A stretch of DNA of 11,760 nt. It comes from Oscillospiraceae bacterium. GTDB taxonomy: Bacteria > Bacillota > Clostridia > Oscillospirales > Acutalibacteraceae. The notes under the pieces were generated by a model that ran no database searches, had not been told where the DNA came from, and saw only the letters and a list, made by a program, of their open reading frames with translations. The position numbers and the translations under genes are program-made. Of the stretch, positions 4,994 through 11,600 are shown piece by piece; the first letter of the stretch is position 1, and every line of letters begins with the position of its first letter. The stretch spans positions 1 to 11,760 of the forward strand of contig JAFLUO010000055.1 in the NCBI GenBank assembly GCA_022508705.1, read 5' to 3'.

Positions 4994-6310
4994 ATGAAAA
5001 AAATTATAGCCTCATTTTTAGCATTGATTTTGATTATCGGATTAGTAGGCTGTTCAGCACAGACGGCAAAGCCCACTGTTTCAGATCCTGATTCAGAAAT
5101 CGTTTCCGACACATTGACAGAGAATGATGAAACGGAAACCGATACTGAATCCACAGAAGCCGAAACTGGGACTGCGGAGACCGAGGCAACCTCCGATGAT
5201 ACAACCACAAATATCGTTGAACTTACAGAGGATAATGCTACCGTATCTGTAACGCAGACAAACAAGTCTGAAACGACTGCTAAAGGTACTACTTCCTCAA
5301 CAAGCAAAGAAACAACTCATACCCACAAGTATAAGAAATCTGAAAAGGCCGAAAAGTCTACGGTCAATGGTAAGACGGTAAAGACAACGACTACGACTTA
5401 TACTTGTTCCTGCGGTGATTCTTACACCGACGTTAAAGAGGAAACAACTATCAAAGGTCATAGTCACAAATATACTGCAACGGTAACTACCAAAGCTACC
5501 TGCACCAAAGCAGGAGTTAAGACCTACAAGTGCGATTGCGGCGGCAGTTATACCGAAACTATTCCCGCTACAGGCCACTCGTTTTTCTCAAATGTTGTTG
5601 CACCCACTGAGTTTGAGGAAGGGTACACCCTGCATATTTGTGTAAACTGTAATTATGCATATGATGACAATCGCACTCCTGCTACACATAAGCATTCTTA
5701 CACATCATCTGTAACGAAGAAAGCCACCTGTACTGCTACAGGTACAAAGACCTTCAAGTGCTCTTGCGGTGCTTCTTATACTGAAACTATCCCTGCAACA
5801 GGTCACGATTGGAAGACCACCACCGTTCATCACGACGCTGAATACGGCACCCGTGACATCACTGAAACGTACATTCGTTATGCTTACTTTACGCATATAA
5901 CGCTTGATGATAAATGGGCATACCTTGACAATCAGGCGGAAATGCGTAAAGACGAAATGTATTATTACAAGTACAAAGACAAAGAATACGGACCAACATA
6001 TACAATCAAGATTGCTGAATATTACATTAAAGACGAAGAATTTTCACATTGGGTATACAAATATAGGGATACCGTCAAGTATCCTGACGGACACACTGAA
6101 CCTGTTACAAGAGTAGACCAATTGAATTTACTGCAAGGTAATGCGCTAAGTGATTTTATGGATAAATACAATTGGGGAGGAATCGGCTCATACGGCGATG
6201 CAATCATAAAGAAAACTGAAACCAAAGTCGTTGGTACAGAAACTTATGTTGTCACTCCTGCTTATGATGAAGCCGTCTCCACTTGTACCAAATGCGGTTC
6301 ACACAAATAA
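4994..6310 (+). CDS. Cys/His-repeat surface lipoprotein (cargo)
   Basis: This 438-residue protein has a lipoprotein signal peptide (MKKIIASFLALILIIGLVGC) with lipidated C20. A Thr/Glu/Asp-rich linker follows (about 24-107), as needed to cross a Gram-positive wall. Residues 109-271 hold repeats of the form HxH-Y...C...CxCG..Y...GH: unit 156-195 (C170, C180, C182) and unit 232-271 (C246, C256, C258) are close copies. Unit 109-156 (C138, C140) and unit 196-232 (CVNC 216-219) are divergent. The C-terminal part (273-438) is aromatic, lysine-rich and ends in CTKCGSHK. Such Cys/His repeats are widespread in secreted proteins of gut clostridia and could bind zinc; binding is inferred. The second ATG (4994) is preferred because AGGAG is 8 bases away, but only 2 bases from the first (4988). 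Confidence 0.85.
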   Translation: MKKIIASFLALILIIGLVGCSAQTAKPTVSDPDSEIVSDTLTENDETETDTESTEAETGTAETEATSDDTTTNIVELTEDNATVSVTQTNKSETTAKGTTSSTSKETTHTHKYKKSEKAEKSTVNGKTVKTTTTTYTCSCGDSYTDVKEETTIKGHSHKYTATVTTKATCTKAGVKTYKCDCGGSYTETIPATGHSFFSNVVAPTEFEEGYTLHICVNCNYAYDDNRTPATHKHSYTSSVTKKATCTATGTKTFKCSCGASYTETIPATGHDWKTTTVHHDAEYGTRDITETYIRYAYFTHITLDDKWAYLDNQAEMRKDEMYYYKYKDKEYGPTYTIKIAEYYIKDEEFSHWVYKYRDTVKYPDGHTEPVTRVDQLNLLQGNALSDFMDKYNWGGIGSYGDAIIKKTETKVVGTETYVVTPAYDEAVSTCTKCGSHK

Positions 6311-6329
6311 TATAGATACAAACATACAG

Positions 6330-6363
6330 AACCCTCGTCTGAAAAGGCGTGGGTTTCGTTTTT
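6330..6363 (+). terminator. Terminator after the lipoprotein gene
   Basis: AACCC-T-CGTC (6330-6339) pairs with GGCG-T-GGGTT (6346-6355) around a TGAAAA loop, with one T-T mismatch, followed by TTCGTTTTT. It lies 20 bases after the lipoprotein stop and closes the cargo unit. Confidence 0.7.
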
Positions 6364-6505
6364 GCCCTGCGGCGTGGAATGCTCGGGCTACCGCCCTCGT
6401 TAATACGGCAAAAGGCGGTGACACAGAGTCGCAACAATTCTTTGTAACAAAGATCAGTTGCAAAAATTCTGTTAAACGCCCTTGTGTACAGAGTATTCAA
6501 AATAG

Positions 6506-6865
6506 TTTGTACTCTCAAAAGTCTTTGATTTTTCAAAAACTTTTATGGAATACTCATATAGCACGGTACAAACTACAATCTAACTTTGTACCCGAAAAAA
6601 ATGTTGATATATAAATAAGTTTTTTAAAAATACTTTATTAAAGTACAAAGGTACAAAATATATAGATACATATACATATACAGCAAAAGGTCTCATCATC
6701 ATTATTTACACTGTATTATAACAGATAAAGACTCGAAAAAGTCTGTACCCGTGTACTTTTTGTGCCTTTAGATAAAAGCTCATTGATTTATCAAATAAGT
6801 TTACTTCGGGGACGGGTACAAACTGAGGTACAAACCTTTATTATAGGAATATAGCATTTGTACCC
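6506..6865. other. Candidate replication origin: GTACAAA/TTTGTAC motif cluster
   Basis: In this gene-free stretch GTACAAA occurs at 6566, 6643, 6651, 6816 and 6828, and TTTGTAC at 6506, 6585 and 6857. Related GTAC boxes lie near 6744-6756. Two pairs form perfect 8-bp inverted repeats, GGTACAAA/TTTGTACC at 6565-6572 with 6585-6592 and at 6827-6834 with 6857-6864. The stretch is very AT-rich and lies upstream of the replication helicase gene, which fits an iteron-type origin. Operator sites for an unknown regulator are the alternative. I see no protein gene in 6311-7124. Confidence 0.45.
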
Positions 6866-6889
6866 ATTGGGAAAAATTACAAAAAATTC

Positions 6890-6918
6890 TTGACAAACAA
6901 AAAAGCACGTGATAGATT
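6890..6918 (+). promoter_or_regulatory. Promoter of the replication gene
   Basis: TTGACA (6890-6895), exactly 17 bases, then TAGATT (6913-6918). Transcription would begin near 6925, giving a leader of about 200 nt that contains the 15-base repeats and the folded hairpins before the start codon at 7125. Confidence 0.7.
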
Positions 6919-6945
6919 GGTAATGTAAAGTTTGCAGATGTTTTT

Positions 6946-7054
6946 GTAACCAAAGATTTAGTAACCATAGTTTAGTAACCAAATTTATTGCAACCAAAGT
7001 TAATACACCGAGATTTTTTGAAACCAAAGTTTTGCAACCGTTTTTCTGCAAACC
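6946..7054 (+). repeat. 15-base repeat array in the replication-gene leader
   Basis: Units of the form G(T/C/A)AACCAAAGTTT start at 6946, 6961, 6975, 6990, 7020, 7034 and 7048. A degenerate ACACC unit lies near 7005. Spacing is 14-15 bases with no spacers, so this is a tandem array rather than a CRISPR. The array lies downstream of the promoter and would be transcribed. Confidence 0.7.
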
Positions 7055-7083
7055 TCTATCAAAAAATCCCGGTGTATTTTTTT
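7002..7083 (+). promoter_or_regulatory. Attenuator-like stem and T run in the replication-gene leader
   Basis: Positions 7002-7021 and 7059-7078 pair over 20 bases with one mismatch around a 37-base loop, and Ts fill 7077-7083. This has the form of an intrinsic terminator inside the leader. The right arm contains the CCCGG strand (7068-7072), which can instead pair with the loop of the next hairpin. Confidence 0.5.
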
Positions 7084-7115
7084 GCGCTTCCGGGGGCGTA
7101 AATTATAAAAAGGAG
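7067..7115 (+). promoter_or_regulatory. CCGGGG-loop hairpin before the replication-gene RBS
   Basis: TGCGC (7083-7087) pairs with GCGTA (7096-7100). The loop CCGGGG (7090-7095) is complementary over six bases to TCCCGG (7067-7072). The AGGAG ribosome binding site follows at 7111-7115. The same arrangement precedes the excisionase-like gene at 11265-11315. Confidence 0.55.
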
Positions 7116-7124
7116 CAATAAATA

Positions 7125-8726
7125 ATGGCAACAACTAAATCTGCAACCGTCAATGAGGTGACCGATAGTTATCTTTCTTCTCTTGACCTTAACAACCTAC
7201 CGCCCCCAGAGACAATAGAAGCGGAGCTTTTAAGTCAGACCTGTGCTGTATTCGAGATAGAGAATATGCAGAGACCTAAGGGTCAAAAATGGCAAATGCC
7301 TCAAACACTTTTCAACATACAGATTGCAAGACTGCTTGCTCATTGTGAAAACGTAGTTTGCATTGCCGCTGCCGGATTAGGGCAAAATCCCGTCTATGAT
7401 TTAATCGGAATTTATATGGATTCCGGCAAGAATGAGGGTACATATGTAACAGACGCAAACAGTATTCGAGGTGTTATTGCAAAATATAATAGCCTTGTTT
7501 CGCAAAAAGATATAGACGAAATCTTGCGGTGGCTTCGTCTGTATGCTCGGCGTGTTGAGTTGACGCAAAGCCCCGGCTTGGTGGCTGTCGAGAATGGTAT
7601 CTTCAATCTTGAAACACGAACACTTATGCCGTTCTCGCCTGAGTATATCTTTACAACAAAATCACATACCAAGTACAATGCGATGGCCAAAAATTCAGTA
7701 TTGACAAATCCCGACGGTACATTATGGGATATTGAATCGTGGATTAAAGAATTAAGCGATGACCCTGAAATTGTAAATTTATTGTGGAAAGTGATAGGTG
7801 CGGTTCTCCGCCCCTATACAAGGTGGGATAAGTCGGTATGGCTTTATTCCGAGGTTGGTTCAAACGGCAAGGGTACTCTTTGCGCTCTTATGAGAAATCT
7901 TCTCGGTGAAAACGCATATGCTTCGATTTCTCTCTCAGATTTCTCAAAAGAATTTATGCTTGAACCGCTTATGTTGGCAAACGCAGTTATTTCCGATGAA
8001 AACGATGTCGGTGTTTTCCTTGATAAGGCAGCAAATTTCAAGGCAGTTGTAACAGGTGATGAAATCCAAATAAATAGAAAATTTCAATCGCCTATCGCCT
8101 TCAAGTTTCACGGATTAGTCATTCAGTGTGCCAACGAAACGCCGAGGGTAAAGGATAAAAGCAGTAGCTTTTATAGGCGCTTGCTGATTATTCCTTTTGA
8201 AAAATCATTTACAGGCGCGGAAAAGAAATTTATAAAATCTGATTATATGGCACGGGCAGAGGTTTTAGAATATGTCTTGTATAAGGTTTTGAATATGGAC
8301 TTTAACGAGCTTCCCGAGCCTGAGGCGTGCAGACAGCTTCTTGAAGATTACAGGCAGTTCAATGACCCCGTTCGTCAGTTTGTGGACGAGATTCTTCCCC
8401 AGCTTGTTTGGTCACTCGTACCCCGTGAATATCTTTACGATTTGTATAAGGCGTGGTTTTCTCGGAATATTCCATCCGGCATTGTGCAGGGAAAAATCAC
8501 TTTTTTAAAGGAAATCGAAGCTATATTGCGCGGTAGCGATACGTGGTATGTAATGAGTAGCAAGGATAAAGCGAAGCGGGCAGATAAGTATATGACCGCC
8601 CCTGAGCCATTATCAGTAAGCTATAATTTACAATCGTGGTTTAACCCTAATTACTCGGGCAACGACGTTGACAAGATAGCAATTCCGCCCCAGACGGGGG
8701 AGTATCGCGGACTGCTCCGCAAGTAG
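7125..8726 (+). CDS. SF3/D5-type replicative helicase (phage/plasmid P4-family primase C-terminal type)
   Basis: This 533-residue protein would unwind the element's origin as a hexameric superfamily 3 helicase. A D5_N-like region is seen at about 140-240 (VENGIFNLETRTLMPFSPE). The ATPase follows: Walker A GSNGKGT (245-251, K249), Walker B around AVISDEND (287-294, D291/E292), B' loop near TGDEIQINRKF (310-320), sensor-1 motif CANETPRV (335-342, N337), and likely arginine finger R351/R352. I see no archaeo-eukaryotic primase motifs in residues 1-140, so priming is probably left to the host. AGGAG lies 9 bases before the ATG. It is downstream of the candidate origin and a complex leader. It implies that the excised circle replicates autonomously. 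Confidence 0.85.
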   Translation: MATTKSATVNEVTDSYLSSLDLNNLPPPETIEAELLSQTCAVFEIENMQRPKGQKWQMPQTLFNIQIARLLAHCENVVCIAAAGLGQNPVYDLIGIYMDSGKNEGTYVTDANSIRGVIAKYNSLVSQKDIDEILRWLRLYARRVELTQSPGLVAVENGIFNLETRTLMPFSPEYIFTTKSHTKYNAMAKNSVLTNPDGTLWDIESWIKELSDDPEIVNLLWKVIGAVLRPYTRWDKSVWLYSEVGSNGKGTLCALMRNLLGENAYASISLSDFSKEFMLEPLMLANAVISDENDVGVFLDKAANFKAVVTGDEIQINRKFQSPIAFKFHGLVIQCANETPRVKDKSSSFYRRLLIIPFEKSFTGAEKKFIKSDYMARAEVLEYVLYKVLNMDFNELPEPEACRQLLEDYRQFNDPVRQFVDEILPQLVWSLVPREYLYDLYKAWFSRNIPSGIVQGKITFLKEIEAILRGSDTWYVMSSKDKAKRADKYMTAPEPLSVSYNLQSWFNPNYSGNDVDKIAIPPQTGEYRGLLRK

Positions 8727-8738
8727 GAATTGGGGAGA

Positions 8739-8950
8739 CACGGACTGATTATCGTGTAGCGTATTACACGATAATCAGAACACCGTGACGGACAATTTGG
8801 GGGCATAGATTAGTATCAAAAGTATGCGGGCGCAAGGGTTTGATACATAGTCTATGCGTCCACCCGAAAAGGGGTCGCAGGGGGAAACGGCGTAAGCCGT
8901 GTCACCCCGCAAGTGAGTGTTGGCGATGCTCAACACTTTACTTGCGTATA
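8739..8950 (+). other. Candidate origin of transfer (oriT), hairpin cluster upstream of mobC
   Basis: Four inverted repeats are packed here. First, 8745-8758 with 8765-8778 (perfect 14 bp, extended by CACGG 8739-8743 with CCGTG 8783-8787). Second, 8803-8809 plus 8813-8820 with 8839-8846 plus 8851-8857. Third, ACGGC 8887-8891 with GCCGT 8896-8900, inside GGGG/CCCC. Fourth, 8908-8922 with 8931-8946 (15 pairs with one G:T and one bulge). The last is followed by TATAGCGG, a likely place for the nick, since relaxases of the MOBP type nick just beyond such a repeat. The first hairpin may also end the replication-gene transcript. Confidence 0.6.
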
Positions 8951-9027
8951 GCGGATTGACTGATACCGAGCAAGCAACAAATCACGGTAAGGTCAGCGGT
9001 AGTTTTGAGAAATGGAGTGAAACGAAA

Positions 9028-9582
9028 ATGAGCAAAACAAAATCAAATTTGAATGAGAAAAAGGCAACGCCGGAAACGAATGAAAAGATGATACCGCTGA
9101 CCGTACGGTTCACGCCGACCGAGGCTGAAACGTTACGGGATTTAGCTGCTGAGCGAGGAATTAGTCTGTCCGCCCTAATCCGTCATAGTGCCTGTAATAA
9201 TGTAGATAAATGCTTAGGCGATATTTGGTATATTGATAGAAAGCAAGCGGCAGAGATAGACGCTCACATTGTTACCGTTGGAAATATAATGAGAAATATT
9301 TATGTAGAGCTTCACAGAATCGGTTGTAATTATAATCAAGAGATAAAGTTAAGACAGATTCAGAAAAGGCGCGAAGAATTAGCCGCAGAGCGGCGTAGAT
9401 TTCTTCGCCACGGTTCGTATGATTGGTGCGTTGGAGAGGAAGATATTGCACTTAATGACGAAGAAGAAAAAATAAAAGCGTCAAGCGAGTTATTGTCTGT
9501 TAATAAAATTGACGAGATGTTAGCGCGCTATGAGGACGCAACGAGAAAGGCAAGTGAGGCTTTATGGCATATTCGAGGGTGA
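9028..9582 (+). CDS. mobC: MobC-like mobilization accessory protein
   Basis: This 184-residue relaxosome protein would bind oriT and help the relaxase. Residues 21-52 resemble a ribbon-helix-helix DNA-binding fold (IPLTVRFTPTEAETLRDLAAERGISLSALIR). The MobC domain follows at about 65-110 (IDRKQAAEIDAHIVTVGNIMRNIYVELHRIGCNYNQ), then a long charged helical tail. The frame is open from a GTG at 8917, but that would overlap the last oriT hairpin. The ATG at 9028 has GGAG 10 bases upstream and gives the usual family length. Its end overlaps the relaxase start by 19 bases, so the two are translationally coupled. Confidence 0.85.
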   Translation: MSKTKSNLNEKKATPETNEKMIPLTVRFTPTEAETLRDLAAERGISLSALIRHSACNNVDKCLGDIWYIDRKQAAEIDAHIVTVGNIMRNIYVELHRIGCNYNQEIKLRQIQKRREELAAERRRFLRHGSYDWCVGEEDIALNDEEEKIKASSELLSVNKIDEMLARYEDATRKASEALWHIRG

Positions 9583-10691
9583 CCCGAGCGAAGAACGGAC
9601 GTGAGGCGATAGAGTACGCCGAGGGCAACGGCAAAGGTCACAACGGAAATGCACACCGCAACGCTTGTATTTCTACAGTAAATATGCTCCCCGGTGTAAA
9701 TTACGCCGACCAAATGGAACGTTATTGGGATAGAGCTCGGGTAAATCATAAAACACAAGTTATCCGTGTTGTGCAGTCCTTTTCAATCAAAGAATTTGAC
9801 CCTGACAATCCCGCTGATATTGAGAAAGCAAATGCCGTTGGGCGATTATTTGCAACAAAGTACTACCCCGGCAGACAGGCAATAATTTTTACACAGGTCG
9901 ATGGCAAAGGTCATAAAACTCATAACCATATAATTTTAAATGATGTTCATATGAAAACGCTGAAAGGTTGCACCAAAGAGCAGTATTTTTATAAGAATGT
10001 TGAACGCTGGACGGACGCCGCAACAGAGCAATTCGTTGACCTTGACTTTGGCGAAAAGACGGCAGACAAGACCACGCAGACCGAAAGAGTAAAACGGGAG
10101 CAAGGAGCGTATTTGTGGAAAGACGCTCTGCGCGCGCGAATCACCGCCGCTATAAGTGAAGCGGAAACGGAAGAAGATTTTTATAAGAGATTAACGGCTC
10201 ACGGCGTAGAAGCAACGAGGCGGTCAAGTAAAAAGCGCGGCGAATATCTTGTCTACGAGCTTCTCGATTTTTCCGATATTCCGGACGGCGAAGCCAAACC
10301 TAAGCACGCCCGAATAAGGTCATATAACCTTGGTGCGGCGTCTTCTCCTAAAGCGATCAATGCGGCTATTATGGAGAAACAGAATATTTCGGCACACGAC
10401 CTTGACACAATTCCTGCCGTGAATAGTACCTTTGACGGAAACAGCGAGTTGGAGTGTATTGAGCCGGAAACCGTTTCTACATATGAGCCGGATTTGCCGC
10501 TTGTGTCTATTTCGCCGCCGACTGATGATGACGACGAGGAACTCCAAAGGCGACGGAAAAGGAACGAAAAAAGACTGCGGCTCATTCAGCAGGAGCTGAG
10601 GAAAGCCCGACACGCCGAGCTAATGGCGAGGTTCGGTGAGACATCTCATAAGACCAACGCCCATACGAAAAACTTTGAATTGAGCCTTTGA
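9564..10691 (+). CDS. Relaxase / mobilization nuclease (MOBP-type, PF03432-like)
   Basis: This 375-residue protein would nick oriT and lead the strand into a recipient. The metal-binding signature is seen at H117, H120 and H122 (QVDGKGHKTHNHIILND). A catalytic tyrosine is likely Y18 (EAIEYAEG), near the N-terminus as usual. Conserved stretches include PGRQAIIFTQVDG (102-114) and a C-terminal region from about 185 (WKDALRARITAAISEAETEEDFYKRL) found in relaxases of clostridial elements. The acidic and basic tail (about 320-375, DDDDEELQRRRKRNEKR) may contact partner proteins. At 375 residues it is short for the family but shows no break. It overlaps mobC by 19 bases. Confidence 0.9.
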   Translation: MAYSRVTRAKNGREAIEYAEGNGKGHNGNAHRNACISTVNMLPGVNYADQMERYWDRARVNHKTQVIRVVQSFSIKEFDPDNPADIEKANAVGRLFATKYYPGRQAIIFTQVDGKGHKTHNHIILNDVHMKTLKGCTKEQYFYKNVERWTDAATEQFVDLDFGEKTADKTTQTERVKREQGAYLWKDALRARITAAISEAETEEDFYKRLTAHGVEATRRSSKKRGEYLVYELLDFSDIPDGEAKPKHARIRSYNLGAASSPKAINAAIMEKQNISAHDLDTIPAVNSTFDGNSELECIEPETVSTYEPDLPLVSISPPTDDDDEELQRRRKRNEKRLRLIQQELRKARHAELMARFGETSHKTNAHTKNFELSL

Positions 10692-10731
10692 AGGCATATT
10701 TTAAATATTATTAAATAAAGGAGATTTCTAT

Positions 10732-11139
10732 ATGTTTAATGAAATTACAGAACGTCCTTATGAGGATAGCGAAAGAAAAATTAAGTATCTCGGAGCTGCT
10801 CCCATTTTGGCAACAAGCGAAATTGAAACTGACGTGACAGTTGTAAATCCTATTAAAATAGACCGTAAAAATCGCAAGCGCAAAAAGGTTCTCGGTGGGC
10901 GCAAAGAGAGCAAAGAAACCGCCCAAAAACTTGAACAGGAATTAGCTGAAAAAGAGGAAAAAAGGAAGCGTGAGGAAATGCGCAGAGTTTCACTTAGAGT
11001 TTTGAGAGAGGCTGAAACTATTGACGAGGAAAAAAGTGTAGCCAAAGCTCAGAAAGAGAGACATAAAGACCTTATGCGTAAATACAGCATAGACCTTCCG
11101 TGGGAAACGGAAAAAACTGATGAATTTGAGTTTGAATAA
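10732..11139 (+). CDS. Charged coiled-coil protein downstream of the relaxase, unknown function
   Basis: This 135-residue protein belongs to no family I recognise. After a mixed N-terminal part (1-45) comes a strongly basic patch (RKNRKRKKVLGGRKESK, about 45-61), then a Glu/Lys/Arg-rich helix likely to form a coiled coil (about 62-115), then an acidic end (WETEKTDEFEFE). AAAGGAG lies 8 bases before the ATG. It starts 40 bases after the relaxase stop with no terminator between, so it is probably the third gene of the mobilization operon. A relaxosome or DNA-binding accessory role is inference from position and charge. Confidence 0.75.
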   Translation: MFNEITERPYEDSERKIKYLGAAPILATSEIETDVTVVNPIKIDRKNRKRKKVLGGRKESKETAQKLEQELAEKEEKRKREEMRRVSLRVLREAETIDEEKSVAKAQKERHKDLMRKYSIDLPWETEKTDEFEFE

Positions 11140-11175
11140 ACTCGATATAACATTTTGCACAAGGCTTGTATTATT

Positions 11176-11260
11176 GACACCATTATTTTCGATACCAAAT
11201 TTTTTGAAGCCATTATTTTTTGAAACCGATATTTTTGAAACCATTATTTTTGAAACCATA
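11176..11260 (+). repeat. 15-base repeat array before the excisionase-like gene
   Basis: Six units of GAAACCATTATTTTT type start at 11176, 11191, 11206, 11222, 11237 and 11252, at a spacing of 15 or 16. The later units are nearly identical and the first two more divergent. The unit matches the array before the replication gene (both centre on GNAACCA followed by a T-rich half). On the minus strand the units read as repeated MVSKI-like codons, which I take as a by-product. Confidence 0.75.
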
Positions 11261-11264
11261 TGAT

Positions 11265-11315
11265 TCCCGTTGTATTTTTCTGCACTGCCGGGGGTGCAAA
11301 TAATATATAAGGAGG
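11265..11315 (+). promoter_or_regulatory. CCGGGG-loop hairpin before the excisionase-like gene
   Basis: TGCAC (11281-11285) pairs perfectly with GTGCA (11294-11298). The loop CGGGG (11289-11293) is complementary to TCCCG (11265-11269). AAGGAGG follows at 11309-11315. The copy before the replication gene has G:C and G:T pairs where this one has A:T and G:C pairs, so pairing is kept while bases differ. Confidence 0.55.
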
Positions 11316-11325
11316 TTTTGTCAAT

Positions 11326-11514
11326 ATGAATAATGTTCCGAGAATATATACTGTTAAAGAGGTTTCACAGATACTTAAATGCAATAAAAACTATGTATAT
11401 GACCTTATTAACGGCGGACTGCTCCCTGCCCTTAAACTTGGTTCACTCAAAATTCGTGAGGAAGCTCTGAATGATTTCTTAGTTAGAATCGAAACAGATA
11501 AACCTGTAGCATAA
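11326..11514 (+). CDS. xis: Excisionase-like helix-turn-helix protein
   Basis: This 62-residue protein matches the excisionase/MerR-type HTH family in its entirety: YTVKEVSQILKCNKNYVYDLINGGLLPALKLGSLKIREEALNDFL spans residues 8-52, with the helix-turn-helix at about 9-30 and the wing at 31-43. Such proteins bend DNA near att sites and turn integrase toward excision. The gene is 246 bases from the right end, next to likely arm-type sites. AAGGAGG lies 10 bases before the ATG. Unlike Tn916, xis and int are at opposite ends of the element and converge on the joined att site in the circle. A plain regulator is the alternative. Confidence 0.8.
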   Translation: MNNVPRIYTVKEVSQILKCNKNYVYDLINGGLLPALKLGSLKIREEALNDFLVRIETDKPVA

Positions 11515-11520
11515 CGGGTA

Positions 11521-11567
11521 AATGTTGAATTTTAACCCCATATTGAACTTAACAAAAATTCAACATT
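11521..11567. promoter_or_regulatory. Right integrase arm-type sites
   Basis: Positions 11521-11533 and 11555-11567 form a perfect 13-bp inverted repeat of the AATGTTGAATTTT type. ACTTAACA (11547-11554) and ATTCAACA (11558-11565) are 11 bp apart, the same spacing as two ACTCAACA copies at 110 and 121. The match to the left-end set supports a common binder, most simply the integrase N-terminal domain. Confidence 0.55.
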
Positions 11568-11600
11568 ATGCAGGATTTTTTTAGATACCGTGAGTTACAA

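Noticed and set aside
4960..5307. Minus-strand Val/Ser-rich frame of 115 codons
   Set aside because: It is antisense to the Thr/Glu-rich linker of the lipoprotein, whose codon bias explains the open frame.
6231..6614. 127-codon plus-strand frame overlapping the lipoprotein end
   Set aside because: It overlaps the lipoprotein gene and its terminator, has no RBS and resembles no protein.
6791..7051. Minus-strand frame of 86 codons over the first repeat array
   Set aside because: A 15-base period keeps a frame open by itself. No RBS or family resemblance, and it is antisense to a promoter and leader.
8917..9027. Extended N-terminus of MobC from a GTG at 8917
   Set aside because: The extension overlaps the last oriT hairpin and has no RBS. 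The ATG at 9028 has one and fits the family length.
10990..11259. Minus-strand frame with MVSKI-type repeats over the second array
   Set aside because: Same reason: it is a by-product of the 15-base repeat and runs antisense into the end of the coiled-coil gene.
11176..11260. CRISPR array
   Set aside because: Units are 15 bases with no unique spacers, and there are no cas genes in the window.
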